From Paraprevotella clara YIT 11840 (GTDB lineage Bacteria; Bacteroidota; Bacteroidia; Bacteroidales; Bacteroidaceae): 64,000 nt of DNA. Positions 25,926-34,970 of the stretch are shown one piece after another (positions within the stretch are counted from its first letter, which is position 1; each line of letters starts with the position of its first letter). The translations under genes and the position numbers were made by a program. Where the stretch lies: assembly GCF_000233955.1 (NCBI RefSeq), contig NZ_JH376618.1:1-64000 (forward strand), written 5' to 3'. The notes beneath the pieces were generated by a model, which worked only from the letters and a program-made list of their open reading frames with translations, did not search any database and was not told the origin of the DNA.

Positions 25926-25956
25926 CAAAGTTAACCAAAAAAGGAAGGGTTTTCAA
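25926..25956 (-). promoter_or_regulatory. Promoter of mltG
   Basis: Minus-strand TAACTTTG (plus 25926-25933) with TTG (plus 25954-25956) at 20 bp. A divergent -7 element, TATATTTG at 25967-25974, serves the GH51 gene. Confidence 0.6.
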
Positions 25957-26000
25957 AAAAGATATGTATATTTGCAACGATTTAATCTCATTTTAATATC

Positions 26001-27563
26001 ATGAAAGTAAGAAAGCTAATGATGAGTGCGGCCCTGATGGCCGTTTTGCCGCTTGCGGCGCAGAAAGAGTCACAAGTTCGATTGTTTCCCGACCAGGCCA
26101 AGCAATCCATTCCCAAAGAAATCTACGGCCAGTTTGCCGAACACCTCGGAACGTGTATTTACGGCGGGCTGTGGGTGGGCGAGAATTCTACCATTCCCAA
26201 TACAGACGGTTACCGGAACGATGTGCTTCAGGCTTTGAAGGACCTGAAGATACCCGTGTTGCGTTGGCCGGGAGGTTGTTTTGCCGATGAATATCATTGG
26301 ATGGACGGTATCGGTCCAAAAGAGAACCGTCCGCGCATGGTGAACAACAACTGGGGCGGAACCGTGGAGGACAACAGTTTCGGTACACACGAGTTTCTGA
26401 ACCTTTGCGAGTTGTTGGAGTGCGAGCCGTATGTGTCCATGAATGTGGGGAGCGGCACGGTGCAGGAGACGGCGCAGTGGGTGGAATACATGACGGCCGA
26501 GGACGGCCCGATGGCCAAGTTACGTAAGCAGAACGGTCGCGAGAAGCCGTGGCGTGTGAAATACATCGGTGTGGGCAATGAAAGTTGGGGATGCGGCGGT
26601 AACATGCGTCCGGAATATTATGCCGACCTGTATCGCCGCTATCAGACTTACTGCCGCAATTACGACGGTAACCGTTTGTTCAAGATAGCCAGCGGGTCGG
26701 GGGAATACGATTTGCATTGGACGGAAACGATGATGAAGCAGGCGCGTAACCAGATGGACGGCCTTTCGCTCCATTATTATACCGTGGCCGGATGGTCGGG
26801 TAGCAAAGGTTCGGCTACGGACTTCACTCCGGAAGATTATTATTGGACGATGGGCAAGTGCCTTGATATCGAGAACTGCATCAAGGAACATTCGGCCGTC
26901 ATGGACAAGTATGACCCTAAAAAGCGCGTGGCTCTGATGGTGGACGAGTGGGGGACATGGTGGGATGAAGAACCCGGTACCATCCGTGGGCACTTGTATC
27001 AGCAGAACACCATGCGCGATGCTTTCGTGGCAGCCCTTTCGCTGAACGTGTTCCACAAGTACACAGACCGTATCAAGATGGCCAATATCGCGCAGATAGC
27101 CAATGTGTTGCAAAGCATGATTCTGACAAAGGACGATAAGATGGTGCTGACGCCTTCCTATTATGTATTCCAGATGTACAACGTGCATCAGGACGCTACT
27201 TACTTGCCGATAGAGGTGCAGTGCGAGAACAAACAAGTGCGTGCACGCATGGGACAGGACGGCGAGCAGCGCACGCTGCCTATGCTCGGTGCCACGGCTT
27301 CCAAGGCGCAGGACGGTGCGGTGCATATTTCGCTGTCCAACGTGGATTTGGAGAACTCCAACGAAGTCACTGTCGATTTGTCCGGCTTGGGCATGAAATC
27401 CATTGCGGGACGCATATTGACCTGTAAGGCCATCACAGACAAGAACACCTTTGAGCAGCCCGACGTGGTGAAGCCTGCGGACTTCAAGGGGGCAAAACTG
27501 AAAAACGGCAAGTTGACCGTGAAGATGCCGCCGATGAGTATTGTGGCGTTGGAGTTGCGGTAA
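26001..27563 (+). CDS. Secreted GH51 alpha-L-arabinofuranosidase
   Basis: 520 residues with a signal peptide ending LPLAAQ. GH51 signatures are clear: [15 protein letters not shown] near the start, [15 protein letters not shown], acid/base Glu194 in [11 protein letters not shown], and nucleophile Glu316 in [11 protein letters not shown]-terminal beta-sandwich follows the TIM barrel. It removes terminal arabinofuranose from arabinan or arabinoxylan side chains in the periplasm or at the surface. The -7 element at 25967-25974 lies about 26 bp upstream. It is a single gene with a terminator at 27586. Confidence 0.93.
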   Translation: MKVRKLMMSAALMAVLPLAAQKESQVRLFPDQAKQSIPKEIYGQFAEHLGTCIYGGLWVGENSTIPNTDGYRNDVLQALKDLKIPVLRWPGGCFADEYHWMDGIGPKENRPRMVNNNWGGTVEDNSFGTHEFLNLCELLECEPYVSMNVGSGTVQETAQWVEYMTAEDGPMAKLRKQNGREKPWRVKYIGVGNESWGCGGNMRPEYYADLYRRYQTYCRNYDGNRLFKIASGSGEYDLHWTETMMKQARNQMDGLSLHYYTVAGWSGSKGSATDFTPEDYYWTMGKCLDIENCIKEHSAVMDKYDPKKRVALMVDEWGTWWDEEPGTIRGHLYQQNTMRDAFVAALSLNVFHKYTDRIKMANIAQIANVLQSMILTKDDKMVLTPSYYVFQMYNVHQDATYLPIEVQCENKQVRARMGQDGEQRTLPMLGATASKAQDGAVHISLSNVDLENSNEVTVDLSGLGMKSIAGRILTCKAITDKNTFEQPDVVKPADFKGAKLKNGKLTVKMPPMSIVALELR

Positions 27564-27585
27564 TTTATTTTGGATTTATTTCTAT

Positions 27586-27623
27586 TCTCCCCGTATTCAT
27601 CTGTCATGGTGGATGCGGGGAGA
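27586..27623 (+). terminator. Terminator of the GH51 gene
   Basis: TCTCCCCG (27586-27593) pairs with CGGGGAGA (27616-27623); inner CATC and GATG can also pair. TTTCTTTTT follows. Confidence 0.7.
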
Positions 27624-27818
27624 TTTCTTTTTGTCTTCACGAGTGTCCTGTTTCGTGTTTTTTCAGGGAGAAGTGCAAAAAAATAAAAGAAAAAGGTCCT
27701 ATGGTCAGATTATTTTTATTAGTTTTACGGTGGAATATGCTGTTAAGTGTAGCCGCATGTCCGTTTTTGTGGGTTAGATTATGAAGCATTTGCTGCATTG
27801 TTCTTGTCAAGATTGAAA

Positions 27819-27921
27819 CCTGAGAAATTTCAAAAAATAGCAACAAGAGGATAGTGCGAGTAGATGCCTACGTATAGCGTAGGCTACTGTTCGTCTCTTC
27901 TGTTGCTAAGGTTTTCTCAGG
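27819..27921. other. 103-nt nested hairpin element in an intergenic region
   Basis: Nested complementary segments: CCTGAGAAA (27819-27827) with TTTCTCAGG (27913-27921), TAGCAACA (27838-27845) with TGTTGCTA (27901-27908), AGAGGA with TCTCTT just inside, and GCCTACG with CGTAGGC at the tip. This could be a structured RNA, a MITE-like remnant or a 5' leader element of the BspA-like gene 150 bp downstream. The rest of 27624-28069 shows no gene. Confidence 0.55.
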
Positions 27922-28069
27922 ACCTCAATTTTGGAAGACGCAGAATAGGAGCTTGCGCTTCTTTTTTGCGGAATCTCACATTTCATTTCACAATACGCCA
28001 TGCTTCTTCAAGTGGAGAGGAGGAAATAGTGTTTTTTACATAATTGTTTAACATTAAAAATGAAGTGAA

Positions 28070-31000
28070 ATGAAAAAAAGAAAACTTCTGACGGGCATGC
28101 TGGCCTTATGGTTCGGTTTGCCTTCGTTTGCCGAAGTGTACGAAGGGACTTGCGGCGAGAATGTACGGTATTCGTTGGATACGGAGACTGGTGTGCTTGC
28201 TTTGACGGGGGAAGGAATTATTTCTTCTTCCACCTACACCGTTCCCTTGCCTTGGGATGCCCACAAGAAATCCATCAAGAAAATAGAGGCCGACGAGGGC
28301 ATCGAGTTCCCTCAGTTTGATTGGTTGGTGGGGTGCGAATCCATTGTAGAACCACAGTACAACAAGACAACCTTTATTTATCTTCCACGGAATTACAGGA
28401 GCAGCAGTTACAATTACGGTGCTCCTGCCGGAATCAAGGTGATAGCCCCTTATGCTTTTTCAAAGTGCCAAAAGGTGTGGAACATCTACATCAACGCCGG
28501 TTGCGAAGTAATAGGGAAGAATGCCTTTTCGGCTTGTCCGGATTTGGAAGATGTGCATCTGCCCTCTACCGTAAAGGAAATAGGGGAGAATGCGTTTTAT
28601 AATTGTAAGATGCTTCGCAAACTTAACATGCCCGAAGGTGTGGAAAGCGTAGGGGCAAATTGTTTCCGTTATTGCAATGCCCTTACGGAAGGCGTGTATA
28701 ACGAAGACTGTTTCTTCTATTTGTCGGAAGAGGTGACCGGTGATTTCACTATTCCCGGCAGTCCGAAGAAGATTGCTCCGAATGCTTTCGCTTATGGGAA
28801 AATCACCACACTCAAAATCCCGGAGAGTGTGAAAGAAATAGGAAAGATGGCATTCTATTATAACACAGGCCTGCAACGCGTGGAGATGCCGTCGCGTTTG
28901 GATGTGTTGGGAGATAATGCCTTTTCCGGTTGTCAGGCTTTGGAAGAAGCAGCGATTCCTGAAAGCGTGCACAAAATCGGTGACAACATGTTCGGTGGTT
29001 GTTCAGTACTCAAAAAGGTAACTTTGCCCGAGATGTTGGACAGTATCGGACAATATGCCTTCCAGTATTGCACCGGTTTGGAGGAAATCCAACTTCCGTC
29101 CCGGTTGACATATATCGGTTCGAGTGCGTTCTTGGGCTGTTCCGGTTTGAAGACGGTAAATATCCCGGAGAGCCTTGTCCGGATGGATATTCCGGTCTTT
29201 ATAGAGTGCGGTAACCTTACTTCTCCTCTTTACAATAGTACTCTTTTTGTTTGCTTGCCTACCTCCTATCAGGGCGAGTATACGGTGCCCGATGGGATAA
29301 AGGCGGTGGCAGGCGGTGCGTTTTCCTCATGTAACCAGCTTACAGCGGTCAATTTGCCCGCCTCTGTGGAAAAGTTAGGGTATGCCGTGTTCGAGCAGTG
29401 TACGAGTTTGGAACGTGTGAACCTTCCGGAGGGGATTACCAGTATTCTTAATTATACGTTCCAGGATTGCAGTAAGTTGCAAGGCGTTTCGCTACCTTCG
29501 CACCTTACGCACATCGGCGACGGGGCTTTTTCTCGTTGTGCTTCGATACAGGAGGTCGAAATCCCTTCTACGGTGAATTATATCGGTGGATATGCCTTTA
29601 GCGGATGTGCAGCCTTGTACAAGGTTGTCCTGCCGGAGGAAGTGGATACCTTGGGTAACGCCATATTTGCGAATTGCGATAATCTGGACATGCCGTTGGC
29701 CATTGGAAATACTTTCCTTAAATGCCCGCGGTCCGCAGGGCGTTTTGAGGTACCCGAGGGAACGGAATATATCAGTGATTACGCTTTCCATAATTGCGAG
29801 GTTCTGGAATACGTGCAATTACCCCAAAGCGTAAAGGCCATCGGGGCGTATGCCTTTGCCAACTGTGCCTCCCTGACGGAAATCACCTTGCCAGAGGCCG
29901 TGGACACTATCGGGCAACATGCTTTCGAGATGTGTTGGTCGTTGGGCGGCGTGTCGGTGCCCGAGGGCGTGCGCTACATCGAGGCATACACTTTTGCCAA
30001 CTGTGCGAAGCTGCATAGCGTGGAGCTTCCCGCTTCATTGGTCAAGATAGGAGACTATGCTTTCAACCAGTGTACGAGCTTGGAAAATATCGTGCTTCCG
30101 GAATCCCTCACGGAATTGAAATATTGTGCTTTCCAAGGATGCTTGAGCCTGCCTTCCATAACGATACCTGAAGGGATAAAGGCCCTCGAATCCAGTATGT
30201 TCAAGAACTGTACGAGACTGGAATCCGTCACTTTGCCGGAAGGGCTTACCCAAATCGGCAGCAATGCTTTCGAGGGCTGTACGGCCTTGGCCCATGTCGA
30301 TATTCCGGACATGGTGGCGTCTATCGGGAGCAGTGCTTTCCAAGGATGCACGATGTTGAGCGAAATGGCCCTTCCCCATAACCTGACAACTTTGGAATCA
30401 AATTTGTTCCGGGGATGTACGAACCTGAAGAGGGTAACGATTCCGGCTGCGACAGGAAGCGTGAGGAACGAAGCTTTCTATGATTGCACGGCTTTGGCCT
30501 ACATCGATGTGGAGAGCGGGAACCAGGCCTATGCTTCGTGCAGCGGCATGCTGTGCGACAAGGATTTGACCGAGACGGTCGTCATTCCGCCCTGCCTTAC
30601 CGACTTGGTCATCCCGGCTACCTTGGCCGGTTATTGGCAATACAACCTGCCGGACTGCAAGTATTTGCGTTCTGCCACTTTGTATTACGTGGGTGGAAGC
30701 CGCGCAACGATAAGTAAGGAAGATGACATCTTGGGTGCGATGTTTGCCGAGTATGGGGATGGCTTGCCTACAGAGACGGAGACCGGAAGTGACGGCAAGA
30801 AATGGACGATTTACAAACGCGAATACAAATTGCCCGAGACGTTGGAGAAGTTGGTGTTTTACTGCGATTCACTGTCCATGGACCAATTCGTTTATACGGA
30901 AGTCAATGAGAGCAAGAGAACCAAGTCCGTGTATCTCACAGGAAACCTGGACCTGATAGACACGTTGTTGGTATATGTCGATACGATTACCGATACGAAA

Positions 31001-32356
31001 CTGTTCAACCAATTTACGAACTTGAAGGTCTTGGAGGCAAAACGTGTCGAGAACTTGGCCAACGGGAGCTTCACCGGCATGGAAAGTCTGGAGAAACTGA
31101 CGCTTCCGCAGGTCAAGACGATGGAGGAAGGGTGCTTGGCCGACCTGAAGGGGTTGAAGGAGCTTACGTTGCCTTTTGCCGGGGCGGGTTCGGCTTCCAC
31201 GGCCACCAACTTCGGAACCTTGTTCAACGGCATGGCCGACGACAGCAAAAAGAAGGTCGTCCAATTTATGGAGGACGGAAGCAGCGAGACTTATTATTTA
31301 CCGGCAGGTCTGGAGAAACTCACGTTGTCCGAAGGTTGCGAGACGTTGGCTTTCGGTACGTTCTACAACTGTAACATGCTCCACGAACTGACGTTGCCTT
31401 CCACGCTTTACATGGTGGGAGAGAAAGCTCTGTACGGATGTGCCGGACTGACGGACATCTATTGCAAGGGGGCCGACCCATCGTCGGCTTATTCCAATAC
31501 CTTCGAGGGCGTGCGGGTCAACTCATGCAAACTTCACGTTCCCCATGGTGCAGGCGAGATGTATAAGCGCAGCACGGGTTGGAAAGACTTCTATTATATA
31601 GAGGAGGAAGCACCCATCACGGTGGCTGTGGCCAAGAATATAGAAAACGCCGGGGTAATCTATGGCATGAACGAATACCAACTTGGCGAAACGGCTGAGT
31701 TGAAAGCCGTGGCACATTCCGGCTACGTATTCTCGGCCTGGACGGAAGACGGCCAAGTGGTAAGCGAGGAAGAGACTTACTCCTTCGTCGTGGAAGGCAG
31801 CCGCAGTTTGATAGCCGTATTCGTCCCTGTCAGTGGCAGCAACAGTGTGGAGACGGAGGCCGGAAGCACTTCGGTGGCTTTCACTTGGGAGGCAGAAGAG
31901 GGAGCTTCTTGCTACCAGTTGAACGTTTATCGTGATGAGGCCATGACGCAGTTGGCCGGCAGCCTGTGGTTCGACGCGGAGGGTAATCCGGTGAAGAAAC
32001 GCAGCACGATGCTGAGTGCCACTATCGACGGGTTGGAAGCGTCTACGGGGTATTACTATCGTATGACGGCTTACAACGAAGCCGACCAGGCCATTTCGCA
32101 ATATACCGGTACGTTTGAGACGAAGGATGCCAATGCTATATCCGAAACGTTGCAGGATGATGTCGTTTCCGTCCGTGCTCGGTCGGGAAGCATCGTCGTA
32201 GAAGGTGCCGTCGGAAAAGTCGTTACGGTATTTACGCTTTCCGGTAAAATGGCCGTTCAGAAGAAAGCGGAAAACCAGACGGAAGAGATTACACTCGAAC
32301 GAGGTTTCTATATCGTCAAGGTCGGCAACGGCTCTTACAAGACAGTAGTGAAATAA
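28070..32356 (+). CDS. BspA-like leucine-rich repeat surface protein
   Basis: 1428 residues. A signal peptide ends LPSFAE. About residues 110-800, and again about 1010-1150, are made of 23-residue BspA-type LRR_5 repeats (IGxxAFxxCxxLxxVxLPxxV). The region 1178-1255 (YQLGETAELKAVAHSGYVFSAW) resembles an InlB B-repeat module, then a fibronectin-III-like segment. The end (GKVVTVFTLSGKMAVQ, then GFYIVKVGNGSYKTVVK) resembles a type IX secretion C-terminal signal. Proteins of this kind lie on the cell surface and may bind host or bacterial partners. It is a single gene with its own strong terminator. Confidence 0.85.
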   Translation: MKKRKLLTGMLALWFGLPSFAEVYEGTCGENVRYSLDTETGVLALTGEGIISSSTYTVPLPWDAHKKSIKKIEADEGIEFPQFDWLVGCESIVEPQYNKTTFIYLPRNYRSSSYNYGAPAGIKVIAPYAFSKCQKVWNIYINAGCEVIGKNAFSACPDLEDVHLPSTVKEIGENAFYNCKMLRKLNMPEGVESVGANCFRYCNALTEGVYNEDCFFYLSEEVTGDFTIPGSPKKIAPNAFAYGKITTLKIPESVKEIGKMAFYYNTGLQRVEMPSRLDVLGDNAFSGCQALEEAAIPESVHKIGDNMFGGCSVLKKVTLPEMLDSIGQYAFQYCTGLEEIQLPSRLTYIGSSAFLGCSGLKTVNIPESLVRMDIPVFIECGNLTSPLYNSTLFVCLPTSYQGEYTVPDGIKAVAGGAFSSCNQLTAVNLPASVEKLGYAVFEQCTSLERVNLPEGITSILNYTFQDCSKLQGVSLPSHLTHIGDGAFSRCASIQEVEIPSTVNYIGGYAFSGCAALYKVVLPEEVDTLGNAIFANCDNLDMPLAIGNTFLKCPRSAGRFEVPEGTEYISDYAFHNCEVLEYVQLPQSVKAIGAYAFANCASLTEITLPEAVDTIGQHAFEMCWSLGGVSVPEGVRYIEAYTFANCAKLHSVELPASLVKIGDYAFNQCTSLENIVLPESLTELKYCAFQGCLSLPSITIPEGIKALESSMFKNCTRLESVTLPEGLTQIGSNAFEGCTALAHVDIPDMVASIGSSAFQGCTMLSEMALPHNLTTLESNLFRGCTNLKRVTIPAATGSVRNEAFYDCTALAYIDVESGNQAYASCSGMLCDKDLTETVVIPPCLTDLVIPATLAGYWQYNLPDCKYLRSATLYYVGGSRATISKEDDILGAMFAEYGDGLPTETETGSDGKKWTIYKREYKLPETLEKLVFYCDSLSMDQFVYTEVNESKRTKSVYLTGNLDLIDTLLVYVDTITDTKLFNQFTNLKVLEAKRVENLANGSFTGMESLEKLTLPQVKTMEEGCLADLKGLKELTLPFAGAGSASTATNFGTLFNGMADDSKKKVVQFMEDGSSETYYLPAGLEKLTLSEGCETLAFGTFYNCNMLHELTLPSTLYMVGEKALYGCAGLTDIYCKGADPSSAYSNTFEGVRVNSCKLHVPHGAGEMYKRSTGWKDFYYIEEEAPITVAVAKNIENAGVIYGMNEYQLGETAELKAVAHSGYVFSAWTEDGQVVSEEETYSFVVEGSRSLIAVFVPVSGSNSVETEAGSTSVAFTWEAEEGASCYQLNVYRDEAMTQLAGSLWFDAEGNPVKKRSTMLSATIDGLEASTGYYYRMTAYNEADQAISQYTGTFETKDANAISETLQDDVVSVRARSGSIVVEGAVGKVVTVFTLSGKMAVQKKAENQTEEITLERGFYIVKVGNGSYKTVVK

Positions 32357-32389
32357 GTATTCCTTCCCTTTGGGGAAGTTGACGAAAGG

Positions 32390-32430
32390 AAAGTCCCTTG
32401 TGACGTCGTGTGCGTCATGAGGGACTTTTT
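32390..32430 (+). terminator. Strong terminator after the BspA-like gene
   Basis: AAAGTCCCT (32390-32398) pairs with AGGGACTTT (32420-32428), and inner TGACG with CGTCA; the stem runs into a T-run. Confidence 0.8.
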
Positions 32431-32579
32431 GGTTAACAAAACGTCAAAAAACGAAGCGGATGGCGGCTGTGAAAAGAAGGAGTTTAGACGTGCGGATATG
32501 CAAAACGGTGTATATTTATACGGCTTCCGGTATTCCTAATGTATAAAAACCGCATAAACCGGAATCGCTTTCAGCCAAG

Positions 32580-32599
32580 CAATTTTTCGTTTGGAGCAG
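32580..32599 (-). repeat. Dispersed repeat, copy B (single arm)
   Basis: CAATTTTTCGTTTGGAGCAG differs by one base from the right arm of copy C (50327-50346). The flanks are not palindromic. The rest of 32431-32825 holds no gene I can support; a 137-residue minus frame there has no family signature. Confidence 0.5.
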
Positions 32600-32825
32600 T
32601 ATACAAAATTTTCTTCCGCATGAAAATCCTGAGTTCTCCTCATGCGGCCGGATTTTACGGAGCCGGGCGAAGAAGGAACGTGCTTTAAGTATCCCTTTTT
32701 CGTCTGTTTGGTGGTTTTTTGCCTGAGAAATTTTTGTGCAGAAAGAAACCTGATGCTTGTTTTTGTTGACAGGAAGGAGCGAAAGAACCTTGTACTGTGG
32801 TCTTCCGTGTGACGTGGTGGAATAG

Positions 32826-32868
32826 AAAAAGCCTGCCGGACTGTCATTATGCTAAAACACCGGCAGGC
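32826..32868 (-). terminator. Terminator of the flavin reductase transcription unit
   Basis: GCCTGCCGG (32831-32839) pairs with CCGGCAGGC (32860-32868). On the minus strand the stem is followed directly by TTTTT (plus 32826-32830). Confidence 0.7.
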
Positions 32869-32954
32869 GAGAATCGTTTTTTTTCGTCGAAGTCCCGTTC
32901 CGTGTCCGAATAAGGCATTCTCGGAAGGGTAGGGCTGTCGATTTGACACTTATC

Positions 32955-33521
32955 CTATTTCAGTTTCTTACCGTCGGAGAAGGCTTTTCCTACGGCTTGG
33001 CCGAGACCGGCGTAGTTGTGGTGGACGGGGTCGAAGACAATCAGCCCCATCTTCTCCATGTCCGGTTTGCCGTCGTCTGCGAGGTATCTTTCATCGGCGA
33101 GGATGTTCACGACCTCCGCGACGATGTAATATCCGGTGTCCGATTCATGTATTTTTTCTTTAATCCGGCATTCAAACGTCATCGGGAAGTCGGTGAAGAC
33201 CGGGGCGTCGACGTTTTCCGACCGTACGGCCGTCCATCCCGTTTTTTCTATCTTTTGCGGGTTGTTCTTTGCGCTGACGATGCCCACGTAGTCGGCCGCC
33301 GTCATAGTGGCTTGGGTGGCAAAGGCCACTGTGAAGTCCCCTTGGCGGTTCAGGTTTTCGGTGGTGGCATGCTTGCCCATTGAAATCATGATTTCTTTCA
33401 TGTCCCATTGTCCGCCCCAGGCCGCGTTCATGGCGTTGGGTCGTCCTTGTTCGTCGTAAGTGCCGATAATCAGCACGGGTTGTGGCAACAGCCACGGTTG
33501 AGGTTTAAAACTTTTCATCAT
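32955..33521 (-). CDS. Flavin reductase-like FMN-binding protein
   Basis: 188 residues, one split-barrel flavin-binding domain. Signatures: PQPVLIIGTYDEQGRPNAMNAAWGGQW at the N-terminus and LNRQGDFTVAFATQATMTAADYVGIVSA in the middle. Members bind FMN and reduce flavin or other small acceptors with NAD(P)H. It follows the 83-residue protein at 33560-33811 after 38 bp and may be the last gene of a minus-strand row beginning with the macrodomain gene. ATG 33518 is an equal alternative start. Confidence 0.85.
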   Translation of the reverse strand: MMKSFKPQPWLLPQPVLIIGTYDEQGRPNAMNAAWGGQWDMKEIMISMGKHATTENLNRQGDFTVAFATQATMTAADYVGIVSAKNNPQKIEKTGWTAVRSENVDAPVFTDFPMTFECRIKEKIHESDTGYYIVAEVVNILADERYLADDGKPDMEKMGLIVFDPVHHNYAGLGQAVGKAFSDGKKLK

Positions 33522-33559
33522 AGTATATTATTTGGTATGTGTGTGATGCCATTTTTTTC

Positions 33560-33811
33560 TTATTGCCGTTTTTGTAATTCCTGTAAGAATTCCTCTGCGA
33601 TATAAAGGTCACCGAAAAGATAGAGGCCTGTTGTCTTGTCGTGGAGGTGCTTGCAGGTCTCGCTTTCATAGAACAATTCCAATGCCCTTACACTGTCTAT
33701 GTCTAATTTCCCGGCAATGGCATTGGCTATGATACCTATGCGTCCTCCCAAAAGAATGCGGTCTATATCGGGAGGCAAATGTTGCATGTCAGGCTTTCTC
33801 TGTACGCTCAT
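33560..33811 (-). CDS. Small DUF3791-associated protein of the DUF3791/DUF3990 locus
   Basis: 83 residues, no signal. The pattern RALELFYESETCKHLHDKTTGLYLFGDLYIAEEF is typical of short proteins found beside DUF3990 genes in gut bacteria. Its partner DUF3990 is reduced to a 35-residue remnant just upstream (33823-33930). Its biochemical role is unknown; a toxin-antitoxin-like role for these loci has only been suggested by the ADP-ribosyltransferase-like fold of DUF3990. Confidence 0.55.
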   Translation of the reverse strand: MSVQRKPDMQHLPPDIDRILLGGRIGIIANAIAGKLDIDSVRALELFYESETCKHLHDKTTGLYLFGDLYIAEEFLQELQKRQ

Positions 33812-33822
33812 AATATAAGTAT

Positions 33823-33930
33823 TTATCTAATAAAAACTGGTTGCGCAAGCAAATCTGGTTGTTGGGCTGATGGGCACAAAGGGCGTTCTACAATTTCTGT
33901 ACCTCCGTGGTAGACTTCAATCTTGCTCAT
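33823..33930 (-). pseudogene. Remnant of a DUF3990 gene
   Basis: ATG at 33930 opens a 35-codon frame, MSKIEVYHGGTEIVERPLC..., ending at TAA 33823-33825. The first 19 residues match the conserved start of DUF3990 proteins (YHGG/S, then V.xPxL), an ADP-ribosyltransferase-like family. The remaining 16 residues are unlike the family and the rest of the domain is missing, which points to an internal deletion. It starts 3 bp after the upstream DUF3791 gene, as a normal gene of this locus would. Confidence 0.55.
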
Positions 33931-33933
33931 TGC

Positions 33934-34167
33934 CTATCCTCCTCTTTTTTTTAGAAGTCCGATCAATTCTGCCGTCACGTTTTCGAGGCTGTCGCTGTGA
34001 AGGGCATCATAGCAATGGTAGATATAATCACGGATCATTCCCGTCTTTTTCATGCGGAGGAATACTTCGTGGTACGGTCGTTTCAGGGCTGCAGCCACAG
34101 ATTCTATACATGTGGAAACAAATCCCAAGCGTATTTCTTCATTTGAAAGTTCTATATATTTTTCCAT
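33934..34167 (-). CDS. DUF3791-family small protein
   Basis: 77 residues from ATG 34167 (MEKYIELSNEEIRLGFVSTC). The pattern SVAAALKRPYHEVFLRMKKTGMIRDYIYHCYDALHS fits the DUF3791 helical fold. A longer frame to 34275 runs into the macrodomain gene and is rejected. It normally precedes DUF3990, whose remnant follows here. It lies 19 bp after the macrodomain gene. Confidence 0.6.
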   Translation of the reverse strand: MEKYIELSNEEIRLGFVSTCIESVAAALKRPYHEVFLRMKKTGMIRDYIYHCYDALHSDSLENVTAELIGLLKKRGG

Positions 34168-34186
34168 TCCAAAGGGTATGGGGGGA

Positions 34187-34711
34187 TTAGTCGGTATAAG
34201 TTTGATTTTGCATGAGTTTGCGATAGATTTCCGCGTCCTCTTCCCGGAAGCAACAGAGGACGACATCACCTTCATATTTCCCGTCCCGTATGTGGCTTTT
34301 GACGGTATCCCAGGCTATTTTTGCGGCAGCCGCGTGCGGATAACCGTACACGCCGGTGCTGATGCAAGGGAAGGCGATGCTTTTCAGGTGGTGAGTCTCG
34401 GCCATTTGCAAGGCGGTGGCGTAGCAGGATGCCAGTAACTCGGGCTCGTGGTGCCCTCCGCCGTGCCATACGGGTCCGACGGTATGGATGATTTTCTTGC
34501 AGGGCAGTCTGTACGCTCCGGTCATCTTGCTCTCGCCGGTCCGGCATCCGCCCAACGTGCGGCATTCCTCCAACAATTCTTTACCCGCAGCGCGGTGTAT
34601 GGCTCCGTCCACACCCCCGCCTCCCAACAGGGAACAGTTCGCGGCGTTTACTATGGCATCCACTTGCAGTTGCGTGATGTCTCCCACGATTATTTTTATC
34701 CGGTCTTTCAT
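34187..34711 (-). CDS. Macrodomain ADP-ribose hydrolase
   Basis: 174 residues, a single macrodomain of the O-acetyl-ADP-ribose deacetylase (YmdB/MacroD) class. Key motifs: IVGDITQLQVDAIVNAANCSLLGGGGVDGAIHRAAG, with the ADP-ribose loop, and IAFPCISTGVYGYP, the second binding loop. Such enzymes remove ADP-ribose from proteins or hydrolyse O-acetyl-ADP-ribose in the cytoplasm. It heads the row that contains the remnant ADP-ribosyltransferase-like gene, which suggests it could counteract that modification. Confidence 0.88.
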   Translation of the reverse strand: MKDRIKIIVGDITQLQVDAIVNAANCSLLGGGGVDGAIHRAAGKELLEECRTLGGCRTGESKMTGAYRLPCKKIIHTVGPVWHGGGHHEPELLASCYATALQMAETHHLKSIAFPCISTGVYGYPHAAAAKIAWDTVKSHIRDGKYEGDVVLCCFREEDAEIYRKLMQNQTYTD

Positions 34712-34970
34712 GTCTCGTTACGCATGGTTTGTTGCAATGCTCCAAAAATAGTCAAAATATCCGGGAAAGGAAGTATGTTTTTGGGAAAGATTGCAAAATA
34801 TTTGCGATGGGATATTTTTTCGCATGAAGCATGGCTTGGGTGGTAGTAGAGGCCGTTTTATCGATATTCTCCTATTTTTTGACGGGTTTGTTCTACTGTG
34901 TGAAGTATGGAATCGTTAATTTTGTACTTCATTACATTAAATATAAGAATAAAAGAAAAGAAACACGAAA

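Noticed and set aside
32536-32949. 137-residue minus-strand frame in an intergenic gap
   Set aside because: Contains repeat copy B and a terminator hairpin; no family pattern, atypical composition.
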